The notes under the pieces: model-generated
What the model saw: only the letters and a program-made list of their open reading frames with translations
Database searches by the model: none
What the model was told of the DNA's origin: nothing
Assembly (NCBI GenBank): GCA_032718475.1
Contig: JAUCBJ010002503.1
Span: forward strand, 1-56,713
Direction of reading: 5' to 3'
DNA length: 56,713 bases
DNA from: Nemertoderma westbladi
Lineage: Eukaryota; Xenacoelomorpha; Nemertodermatida; Nemertodermatidae
Shown here: piece after piece, positions 43,530-53,215 of the stretch
Numbering within the stretch: position 1 is the stretch's first letter
Layout of the letters: each line of letters opens with the position of its first letter
Program-made: the position numbers and the translations under genes

Positions 43530-44975
43530 ATGGTAAGGAAGGCGTTAAATTTAAGGGAGGCGTTAAGGGTTTTTGAGGCGTTAAATAACCTCAGTCTTGG
43601 GAAGGCTGTGGGGTCTGACGGGATTTCAGCTGAACACCTTCATTTTGGTTGTTGTTATAATTTAATTTTATCTTTGTCTGTTCTTTTTAACGCTATATTG
43701 GTGCATGGTTACACACCTAACCTGTTAATTGAATCTGCTATCTATCCTATAATTAAGGATAAAACAGGTGACGTCACTAGTAAGGACAATTATAGAGGAA
43801 TAGCTGTTTCCTCAATTATATCTAAAGTTCTAGAATCTATTGTTTTGTCTCGGTGTGTAGATCTATTGGGAACCTCTGATAATCAATTCGGTTTTAAAGT
43901 TAAACATGGAACTGAGCTCTGTGTTTATGCCTTAAATAATTAATTAATTATTATTTATCGCGTAATACGCCCATATATGTATGTATGCTAGATGCTACTA
44001 AGGCTTTCAATAGAACCAATCACTATCGACTGTTTCGTAAGTTAATTTGAAGAGGTGTCCCCCTGTATATTGTAATATTACTTTTATTTTGGTATCGTGC
44101 ACAGGATATGTACGTATGTCTTGTGGGAGGGTTACAGATCGACTAGTTTTAAGGTTACAAATGGTACTAAGCAAGGTGGGGTCTTATCACCTCTGCTCTA
44201 TAATATATATATTGATGATTTAAGTAAGGAGCTTACTGTTTCGGGAGTAGGTTGTATTTTGGGTAACGTACGGATTAATCATTTGGGGTATGCAGATGAT
44301 TTGTCACTTGTTTCTAATTCTATTTTTGGGTTACAAACATTAATTAACGTTGCGGAAAATTAAGCAAGTAAACACTCAGTTATTTTTAACATGAAGAAAA
44401 CAAAATGTCTATATTACATCCCTAAGTGTAGTAATATTTATGTTTCATCAAGGGTCTTTCTTTATGGTTGTGCAATAGATATTGTAGATAAGTTTAATTA
44501 TTTAGGACATATATTGCACTCAAGTACTGATGACAGTTTCGATATTAAGCGGCAAATGCAGTCTATGTATGCTAGAGGTAACATGTTAGTTAGGAAATTT
44601 AGTAACTGTAGTACTGCAGTTAAAGTTAAATTATTCCGTGCGTTTTGTATTCCAATCTATTGTAATGCATTATGGGCTAGATGTAATTATTCTGATAACG
44701 TACATGATAAATGTAGAGTTGCTTACAATAATTGTTTTAGGAGGCTATTTAATATACCACGGATGACCGATGGAGAACCAACGAGCATCACTCTGGCCTT
44801 TAGTAGTTTTAATATACCATTATTTTTGCATTTACGGTTTAAATCTATACATAGTTTATTTTCTAGAGTTGGTAATTCGGTAAACAAAATATTATGTGCA
44901 GTGAACGTAGCAAGTAGATTGGGGGAAGGTTCTCGCTTAAGGCAAATGCTAATTTGCAGTAACTGGGCTAGTTAG
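43530..44975 (+). pseudogene. LINE B ORF2, reverse transcriptase in four frames
   Basis: 43530-43943 holds the palm entry: LGKAVGSDGISAEHL, TSKDNYRGIAVSSIISKVLE and QFGFKVKHGTELCVYAL. Motif A (MLDATKAFNRTNH) follows near 43984 in another frame. 44097-44363 holds TKQGGVLSPLLYNIYIDDL (motif B) and LGYADDLSLVS (motif C, YADD). 44391-44975 holds KKTKCLYY, FNYLGHILHSS and the C-terminal thumb region. Catalytic Asp residues survive, but three frameshifts or stops make it inactive. Confidence 0.8.
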
Positions 44976-45150
44976 TTTAAATAGTTAGTATTATTAATTA
45001 TAACATGAATTATGTTCTGTTTGATTTGTGCTCGTATTGTTGTATGTAAATGTTTAGTTTATGTTTGCTACTTTATGTCTGTTTGTTTGTTTAGTTTATT
45101 TTAATATGGAAACCTGTTTTCTGGATTAAAAAGATAATAATAATAACTTC

Positions 45151-45870
45151 AGTTCTTTATGGATCTGAAGCCTGGGTGGTTGATAATATAAAAATAATGG
45201 AAAGGACAAGACTTGTGAAAACCCTTCTTTCAGTACATTGCCAGACGCCAACAGATGTCTGCCTCGTTGAGGCTGGTATTCCACCGCTTAAACATTGGAT
45301 CCTCGCAGCCAGGAAAGCGTTACATGAAGAATATCCTAAAAATTAGCAATCCTGATATTCCCCTATACCAGATCTTACAAATGTGTCGAACAGCAAACAC
45401 TCATGGTTTCCGTTTATTAGCTGATTCCTTAGAGTATAAGTACTCTGATCCTCATGAAGTCATTTGCAAACGAATTCTAGATAAACCATCTACAGCGACA
45501 AAGTTTGTGATATACCGTACTCAAATAAATCCAGATCTATCGGTCCATCCTGTATACAGCTGCCATAAACCGTTAATTCCAGATTATCTAAGGGTTAGCA
45601 TGTCCCAGCTACGGTTAATGGCCCACAAACTGAAAGTTGAAACAGGTCGTTGTAGCCGTATACCAGCTGACCAAAGAGTATGCCCATGTGACAATACATC
45701 GATCCAAAATGAACAGCACGTCTTGATCATCTGTCCGATGTCTGAAAGTTTCCGACATAACTACCAATCCTTAGATTTTTCAAGCATAATAAATTTGTTT
45801 CAGGTTAAGGACCTAAAGAGCTTATGCAATTATATTTCAGAGTTATTGAAGCTATTTGAATAACAGTTTT
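45151..45870 (+). pseudogene. LINE A, RT C-terminal part
   Basis: Begins SVLYGSEAWVVDNIKIMERT immediately after LINE B's tail, then CLVEAGIPPLKHW; after a frameshift, the 45255-45863 frame (202 codons) ends with ADQRVCPCDNTSIQNEQHVL, a CxC...H...C box found at the end of many LINE ORF2 proteins. It is placed with LINE A by position; the RT middle (motifs A-C, some 250 codons) is missing, so it could instead be a separate LINE. Confidence 0.55.
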
Positions 45871-46509
45871 TAGACATTAATAATGTATATTTTTCCTTCT
45901 ATTTTGAAAATGGTTATTTGTCAGTTGAAAGCCTTGTATCGAGAGAAATTTATTTTGAGCACCTACTGTATATATATTATAGTGAATTTAATTATAGGTA
46001 TAGGTATAAGCAGAAAGCAGCAAAGTTCCGGTCAGTAAGAAAAAACGAATTTAACAAATTCAAGATGGCTGACAAAAAACTGAATAATGACACAATCTCT
46101 GTTCTTCTCACATGATCAGACCAGATCCAGGGTTCTCCCAGCTGGGCTCTTGACCAACCAGCGAGCAGAAACGTACAATTGCCCTAAATTAATTTGGGAA
46201 TTATTAAAAGCGCAATTTAAACACTAATTTAGCACAAATATGGATTAATATAGAAATATAGGCGAATTTAGCACAATTATTAAGTAGATTCAATGGATAT
46301 TATATAACGGCAAATATGTATACTAGATTTATATGTTTTTGCCACCGTAATTAAATACACTGTGGTTTTATTATAAAATATACGTAATTAAAGCTACATA
46401 CTGTATAAAATTAAATGAATATAAAACGAACTTGTTGATTTTATTTACCTTATCTAATTATACTACAATTGCGTATGATTTACACTTATCTAATTTATTT
46501 TATATTGTA
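45871..46509. other. AT-rich spacer
   Basis: A 65-codon frame at 45918-46115 is unrecognised and may be 3' UTR of LINE A. The rest is empty. Confidence 0.45.
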
Positions 46510-47060
46510 TAATGGGCTGTTTCTGACACAATATATCGTAACAAAACCTGTTTCGTCATAGTTGCAGATGTTGCTTCTTGCAGGAACAATTTTGAAAGAA
46601 CATCTTTCATTTCTTTCTCTAGTTCATCATAAAAACAGTTTAATGTTTCCACTGATATTTCAGCTCTGCATGTTTTGATATTCGCTGCATTGCAAGCACG
46701 AATACCATTGTTTATAAAGGAGATAATTCATTCAATATCTGGGTAGTTTTGTTTAAAACAAACAATGAACTAAAAACTGAACTTCAGGAATACTCAGTGG
46801 TTTCTTACAGTCCACTAATACTCCAATAGCATCCACAATACATTTTTCATCTCCAGCTATTAATGCAACAGGGTGACAACCAACTGTTGACTGATGTTGA
46901 CCATTAAGTTTATTCCACAATGTTACAATCGAAATTCTCCTGGATCGATCGCAATTTGATACTCCTCAAACGGAATCGCCTTTTTTTACATCTTCAAGAG
47001 CTTTGTTTAATGTTTCAGTAGAGTAATCTTCCCATGGGCTATCAGCTGTATTGAAATAGT
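46510..47060 (-). pseudogene. Third pogo-type transposase relic (different subfamily)
   Basis: On the minus strand, starting near 47050: WEDYSTETLNKALEDVKKGD, a stop, then VTLWNKLNGQHQSTVGCHP (pipsqueak HTH), ALIAGDEKCIVDAIGVLVDC and PLSIPEVQFLVHCLF (CENP-B-type region), then AEISVETLNCFYDELEKEM and, after a shift, NICNYDETGFVTIY with the first catalytic Asp. The text NYDETGF differs from the NYDE(T/N)N(F/L)SDNPG of the other two, pointing to another pogo subfamily. The gene stops after the first Asp; several stops and shifts make it a fossil. Confidence 0.7.
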
Positions 47061-47662
47061 ATATTTTGGGCAACCACCAACTCGATTACCATCCATCAAT
47101 GCTATTATGTTTGTTCATTTTGTATTTGATTTGTAATTAAGATACAGCATGGACTGATATACACTCCACAATCACACATCTTTTTTCTCAACCTTGTGGG
47201 ATATTTCACATCTAGATAGATATTGCATAGCAAATAAGATAAATTGTATTGCACTTCGTGTAAATAAAATTAATAAATGAAAAACTGGAAGGATTTTGGT
47301 GCCAACTACAACAATGAAAACCTAAATAAAAAATAGCCATACCGGTATTAAGTGGAGAGCGCACTGTACTAACGGGATAATATCAACAAACATGAACATG
47401 AATATGAACAAGAATTCTGGTTAAGTTTTAACATACACTGGAAATTACAACATACACATAAATAATAGCGAACGGGATAATATAAATAATGCCATACAAT
47501 GACATGCCATGCTAGCTTCACCAACACAATGTATTCATACCGGAATAGAACCCAATCCACCTATATAAGTGGTCTACCGCTCCACCAACTCAGCTCACAA
47601 ACCAATACAATAGTGCTATTTATAATATACGTAATGTTACTAAACCATTGGACATGGAGGGG
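47061..47662. other. AT-rich spacer
   Basis: A 63-codon minus frame at 47369-47560 has no recognisable features. Confidence 0.5.
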
Positions 47663-47699
47663 CACATTCTAGTTATTTACCATTTCAAACTATTGTTAA

Positions 47700-49269
47700 C
47701 CCTATTAGTACCGGGCTATAAAATGTTGTACAAATACCGGGGGGGGGGGGGGGGTCATATTGACCCCTCCCTCTAAAATCTACAAATTTTTACGAAAACG
47801 TCTAATTTTTTGTTTGTACGTAGGTATCACTAGTCAGGATTCGACCGAAAAAAAAAATTTTCGAAAAAATGTACTGGGGTGGTTATATTGCAGCACCAAA
47901 ATTACAAGTAGTGAACAATTTTCAGAAAATTTGAAAGTTACATTTTTCGTCTAATTGTTTTTCAATACAGGTTTTCTGGGGCGCAAAATACATTGAAAAA
48001 TATTTAAAAATGATATGATTACTATAAATGGCTGTTTAGTCCACTCTGCGTAGGAAAAAAATGAAAAAAACAAGTAACCAGCACTTTTCAGTTAGAACAC
48101 AAAATTTTTAATTCACTTATACGATGCTATAAATTCTCATTTTCAGGTTTTCTAGGGCGCTGATTCTAATGGAATACATTTCTAAAATGCCCTATCATTG
48201 CTACTTGTATTTTTCGGCGTAATTTGGCAAATTTTGGTGCTAGGACCAAATTTCGTACCCATCACCAAAAAGTACAAGTTTGCGATGTCCAGTGCTGTTT
48301 TTATTGATTCCATCGGATTCAGGACCCTCATAAACCCGTATAACGCAATAAACAAGATGATACTATCTACTGATCAATTTGCTTATTTTCCAAAATTTGG
48401 TGCTGGCACAACAATTTTCACCCACCGGCGAAAAATACAAGTTTGAAAACTCTTATGAAATTTTTACTGATTCCATTGAATTCAGAACCCTCACAAACCC
48501 GTATAACGCAAGAAACAAGGTGACACAATCAGTTTATATATTTGATGGTTTTCAAAATGTGGTGCTAGCACCACATTTTGCACGCACTTCCGAAAAATAC
48601 AAGTTTGAGATGCCTAGTTCGAAAATTATATATTCCATTCAATTCAGAATAGCCATAAACCTCTAAAACGCAAGAAATAAATTGTCACAAACAATTTTAT
48701 CAATTGAATGGATTTTCAAAATTTCGTGCTGGCACCAAAATTTGCACCCACCACCGAAAAATACAAGTTTGATACGCTTGGTGCAACTCGTATATATTTC
48801 ATCGAAACCAGAACCCCAAAAAACCCCAATTGCGTAAAAAACAAGTTTCACACAATCAATTTACAAAATTGACATATTTCAAAATTTGGTGCCTGCACCA
48901 AAAATTGTCACCCGCCGAAAAAAACAAGTTTGAAATTTCTAATTCAATTTATATGAATTCCATCCAATTTCTAACACCAAAAAACCGGTGTAAATCAAAA
49001 ATAGAGATGTTACAATTCATATTTAATGAAATGTAATTTTCAAAAAACGTCTCAAAAAAAGTGCCAAAAGTAGGGTTAAAAAATGGTGCTATAACTCGAA
49101 AACTACCCAATATTTTTGAAAACGGTTTTCACTACTAGGAAGACAATAGATTTTTAGGAAAAGTCATAAAATTTCAGATTCCCAACTGCGTTTGTTTCAG
49201 AATTATAATAAAAAAACCACGGGGGGGGGGGGTCATATTGACCCCCCCCCCCCCCCGGGTTTAATAGGG
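47700..49269. mobile_element. TTAA-target (piggyBac-like) non-autonomous element
   Basis: 1,570 bp between TTAA at 47696-47699 and TTAA at 49270-49273. The ends are CCCTATTAGTACCGGG and, inverted, CCCTATTAAACCCGGG (13 of 16 matching). The same locus without the element survives in the tandem copy (ACTATTGTTAAACGG at 50281). TTAA duplication and CCC-starting inverted repeats are the hallmark of the piggyBac superfamily. There is no transposase inside. G/C runs with GGGGTCATATTGACCCC lie near both ends, and five 163-bp hairpin-bearing units fill the middle. Confidence 0.9.
48229..49030. repeat. Five diverged 163-bp units, each with a hairpin
   Basis: Hairpins begin at 48229, 48391, 48553, 48717 and 48880. 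Each has the form AAAATTTGGTGC-NN-GCACCAAATTTT and is followed by a conserved AAATACAAGTTTGA about 30-45 bases on and a stretch like AACCCGTATAACGCAA in the first three units. The third hairpin (48553-48580) is a perfect 28-base palindrome and carries matched changes on both arms. Confidence 0.85.
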
Positions 49270-49841
49270 TTAAACGGTCCTATAGAGTGTGGTCCCGATT
49301 GGGGATCGGGATGGAACTGAGCCTATGGGACTGAGCGGGGTGCTCGTTGCCATGGGTTGCAGCGCCTCCGTGGTGCAGTGGTTCGCTGGGAGTAGTGGTG
49401 GGCGGTGGTGGGTGGTGCCCGCGTGGTGAACTGCGGCCGCGTGTGGTGGATGGGCAGTGCCCATGGTGTGATGCTACAGATTTTTTTTCTTTTTCGGATT
49501 AGGGTGGGGATTTTTTTGTTTCTTTTTTTATTTTTTCTCACTTGCTGGGGTTTTGGGGGGAATAGGATGGTTAGCCACTACGCGTGATGGTATAGTGTAA
49601 TTTTGTACACTCATAACTTCATCAGTAATCAAAATATCACAGTCTGTGTTAGAGTACAGAATCTGTACTGTATAACCTCATTCAATGATTCATTTAATTC
49701 ATTTAAGAACCATACATGCTGTCATGTTGTGTAATATTGTGATATCAAAAATTATTTTTCTTCCTATGTGGCTAGTCTCGCAGAAAGATCAACCTGTGGT
49801 CGAATATGCCAAAGATGTCCAATTCCCTCCTATATCAGCCA

Positions 49842-50254
49842 ATCACTAGGGGAGGCTTGAACATGTTGCTTCTAGTGTTGGTTTTTTGTTATCTCCAAGA
49901 AGACCAAAATTGTGATAGTGAACTTTGAAAGTACACAGGAAATACGTGATCGTATGAGCAATGAGCATAAGCTCAAAGAATGGTATACTGTCGCATGTGG
50001 ACTACTTCTGTTACATGGCATCATGGATCAAGAAGTCAAGTTAGGACCTTAGAATATGTAAGGGAAAGGCATGGACAGCATTGAAAGGGCTATCCAGGAT
50101 TTGGAAGATGCACAGAATGCATCGGAAACTCAAGGTCGGATTATTTATGGCAGCAGTAGTACTGTACGTACTTACCAGTACTCTTATATGGGATTCCATG
50201 CTGGGCTCCAACAACAGAGTACACCAAATCTGTGGATGGCACATTCACAATAAT
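49842..50254 (+). mobile_element. Family-L LINE, old internal fragment (copy h)
   Basis: AACATGTTGCTTCTAGTGTT, GAGCATAAGCTCAAAGAATG, AGGGAAAGGCATGGACAGC and CACCAAATCTGTGGATGGCA correspond in order to the RT C-terminal region of family L (copy b about 8755-9170). Frameshifts are numerous. Neither LINE end is present. Confidence 0.85.
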
Positions 50255-51182
50255 CACATTCTAGTTATTTACCATTTCAAACTATTGTTAAACGGTCCTA
50301 TAGAGTGTGGTCCCGATTGGGGATCGGGATGGAACTGAGCCTATGGGACTGAGCGGGGTGCTCGTTGCCATGGGTTGCAGCGCCTCCGTGGTGCAGTGGT
50401 TCGCTGGGAGTAGTGGTGGGCGGTGGTGGGTGGTGCCCGCGTGGTGAACTGCGGCCGCGTGTGGTGGATGGGCAGTGCCCATGGTGTGATGCTACAGATT
50501 TTTTTTCTTTTTCGGATTAGGGTGGGGATTTTTTTGTTTCTTTTTTTATTTTTTCTCACTTGCTGGGGTTTTGGGGGGAATAGGATGGTTAGCCACTACG
50601 CGTGATGGTATAGTGTAATTTTGTACACTCATAACTTCATCAGTAATCAAAATATCACAGTCTGTGTTAGAGTACAGAATCTGTACTGTATAACCTCATT
50701 CAATGATTCATTTAATTCATTTAAGAACCATACATGCTGTCATGTTGTGTAATATTGTGATATCAAAAATTATTTTTCTTCCTATGTGGCTAGTCTCGCA
50801 GAAAGATCAACCTGTGGTCGAATATGCCAAAGATGTCCAATTCCCTCCTATATCAGCCAATCACTAGGGGAGGCTTGAACATGTTGCTTCTAGTGTTGGT
50901 TTTTTGTTATCTCCAAGAAGACCAAAATTGTGATAGTGAACTTTGAAAGTACACAGGAAATACGTGATCGTATGAGCAATGAGCATAAGCTCAAAGAATG
51001 GTATACTGTAGCATGTGGACTACTTCTGATACCTGGCATCATGGATCCGGAAGTCAGGTTAGGACCTTAGAATATGTAAGGGAAAGGCATGGACAGCATT
51101 GAAAGGGCTATCCAGGATTTGGAAGTCGCACAGAATGCATCGGAAACTCAAGGTCGGATTATTTATGGCAGCAGTAGTACTG
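50255..51182. repeat. Tandem duplication, unit 2 (empty site)
   Basis: 928 bp matching unit 1 base for base in length, with an uninterrupted TTAA at 50288-50291 where unit 1 carries the TTAA element. It breaks off at 51182, 90 bp before the unit would end. Confidence 0.9.
50860..51182 (+). mobile_element. Family-L LINE fragment, duplicated (copy i)
   Basis: The duplicate of copy h. At several differing positions it keeps the family-L base (GGATCCGGAAGTCAGG) where copy h has changed (GGATCAAGAAGTCAAG). Confidence 0.85.
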
Positions 51183-51785
51183 GTTGTTATCCGCATGTCA
51201 TTATTTTACATTTATATTCTAGTTGCTCTAATTACTCATTTATCATAAATATTATCGCATATTTTCTATTTTAGTTATCCGTTGAGTATACTGTGCTACA
51301 GTACATGATTAATATTATAATACTATTGATATAATGTCATGTCATTATACAGTAGTATCGTTTGCGATTGCAAAAATAAATATGTAGGCCTAATTGTAAA
51401 GATTATTTAAAGATACGTTACAAAGATACTTATTGTACTTATATTACGTAAATTTAATGTTTGAGTAAAGTGATACGATATTGTGTTTGAAGACATTTTC
51501 GGACAACTCCTCGATTTATCACTCTCAGCGTTTCAAAATTGTTTGGTTTTGGCTTAAATTTGGAATATAGGTGCCTAAGATGCTATTCTACATGACAGGT
51601 CAGAAAAAACTTTTTTTGGCTATTTAATATTAGCTAATACTAGTTAACAATAAAAAAAACTTGGTTGCGCTTAAAACCCTAAGGCTTTTAGAGTTTTGAA
51701 TCTAATCACATGAAAGTTTTTTTATATGATAGATCAAAGATGGGGCAACATAACTATCAGGTGAAATTTTGTGAAAATAATTCTG

Positions 51786-51804
51786 CACCGCTAGGTGGCG
51801 CTGC
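51786..51804 (+). promoter_or_regulatory. CTCF-like site
   Basis: CACCGCTAGGTGGCGCTGC fits the bilaterian CTCF core (CCGCNAGGTGGCGC) closely. It lies 1.4 kb upstream of CDC20. Insulator function is inference. Confidence 0.4.
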
Positions 51805-52707
51805 AAATTTATGCTAAATTTTTAGGTTTGTTATAAATAGTATTAAATTTTATTAACAAAAAATTTCGAAAAGTTGTCTGATACTTTTATGCAGGGTGGC
51901 TATGTAGACACCCACAGAAAGTTTCAGACTAATTGCTCAAAAATTGTAGAAGTAGTAGGGTTTTGAAGTTGACAATTTCATAAAAATAATATTTGGAGAT
52001 AATCGACCTTTCATTATACATAGTAATAGTAATTTCAATAGGATTCCCTAAATGGAAATTGTTATAACTTGAAAACTAAAAGAGCTATTAAATAGCGGTT
52101 TTCAGATTTGGAAACACATTTATTTATACACAAAAACAATTATAAAAAATAATTATAATAGACCATAACAAAAATTTCGACATATTTCGGACCAAAATGG
52201 TGTACCATTTTTTGATTTAATTTAATCATACATTATTTTGCTGTAATTGTAATTGCAGATATTTGATTTACATTATTTTTGAGTTCTCGGATTTTCAGAT
52301 GTAGTTATTTCAAAAGCTTATATGTGAAGGTAGTAGACTGTCTGTGAAATAGGCAAATTCAACGAATTTGTAATTTCATATTTAAATTAAAGTCAAACAA
52401 TGTATTTATTTTTTTACAACAATTTTATTGACTTTACTTTGATTGACATGGTTTTGATAATCATATGTGATGTTAAACACAGTTTACAACTGTGATTTTG
52501 GTACCATAATGTACTATTTACGGCATGTCGAATGTTCTATAGATCCCTATGTAGTTGAAAGAGCCAACATATATTTTATATTTATTATCTTTCATATGAA
52601 AATTAAAATGAATAACAGCAAAATGTCTATAACTGTAAGATAAGAAGTTCTGCAACACGGGGACGTGTTGATTGATGAGGGGAGTGTCACAACTGTATTA
52701 TAACTTG

Positions 52708-52728
52708 TGCACCACCTAGCGGCCAGTA
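52708..52728 (-). promoter_or_regulatory. CTCF-like site, weaker
   Basis: The minus strand reads TGGCCGCTAGGTGGTGCAC, sharing CCGCTAGGTGG with the site at 51786 in the opposite orientation. Confidence 0.3.
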
Positions 52729-53215
52729 TCGGTCTAACAATTAAAATACATTAACTTTCATTTACTGGTAGATGGCTCATTCAATTACATGTATAAAAGT
52801 AGCCAGAAGTTCTTATAATGGTTGGTACCGGTAGAGAATATTAAAATTAATATTAATTATCTTTAGAACACATAATTAACTAAATTTATAAAATACTGCT
52901 TATTGATTACCAATGAAACTGGAAACCTTTTTCATTTTATATATTCTCTCTATTATTCTACTGCGCGCCCTCACCCAGACTCTATCCGTACCCGCAGCAG
53001 TCACTTCAGTAGTCTCCTGGAGTGGTCTGACAGTACTGCAGTATGCATAATCGCAAGCGGTAGTGATAATAATACAGGAATAAGTAGGTCAGCGGCCCAG
53101 TACAGCCAGACAGCAGTAGGCCTAAAGTGCTAAAGACAACGGCTGACTGGTAGACAAGGAGACTAAAATATAATTAATATTCTCAAAACTATAATAAACA
53201 ACTTGCGATAGCGAA

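Larger units (their letters stand above)
40396..45150 (+). mobile_element. LINE B, nearly complete two-ORF LINE
   Basis: About 4.75 kb: a short leader, ORF1 in two pieces (40493-41170 and 41487-41738), an AT-rich gap, ORF2 from 42056 with endonuclease and RT, and an AATAATAATAA tail near 45140. The ORFs are only lightly damaged. It separates the two parts of LINE A, so it appears nested. No clear target duplication was found, only a weak ACTTTAGT/ACTTCAGT similarity. Confidence 0.75.
47663..50254. repeat. Tandem duplication, unit 1 (with TTAA insertion)
   Basis: The unit starts CACATTCTAGTTATTTACC and would be 1,018 bp without the 1,574-bp insertion plus duplicated TTAA. It contains a GC-rich block (49274-49470), a T-rich block and an old family-L LINE fragment. 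It matches unit 2 with no length change over 928 bp. The substitutions I see lie mostly in the LINE part. Confidence 0.9.
51183..53215. other. AT-rich region upstream of CDC20
   Basis: No gene or recognisable repeat over 2 kb apart from two CTCF-like words. The CDC20 promoter and 5' UTR must be in the last few hundred bases. A 76-codon frame at 52903-53133 has no family features and may be UTR sequence. Confidence 0.5.

Noticed and set aside
42056-44975. Retrovirus-like pol
   Set aside because: The endonuclease is APE-type and there is no protease, RNase H, integrase or LTR; it is a non-LTR LINE.
49363-49390. tRNA-like A box (TGGTGCAGTGG) in a GC-rich block, possible SINE head
   Set aside because: No B box at the expected distance and no SINE-like tail; a single short match in GC-rich DNA is weak.
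49270-50605. Duplicated pairs of 60-72-codon ORFs on both strands
   Set aside because: They repeat only because the DNA is tandemly duplicated; composition is low-complexity and no motif is seen.
52903-53133. 76-codon ORF just upstream of CDC20
   Set aside because: No family features or codon bias; ends before the CDC20 start and is more likely UTR or spacer.
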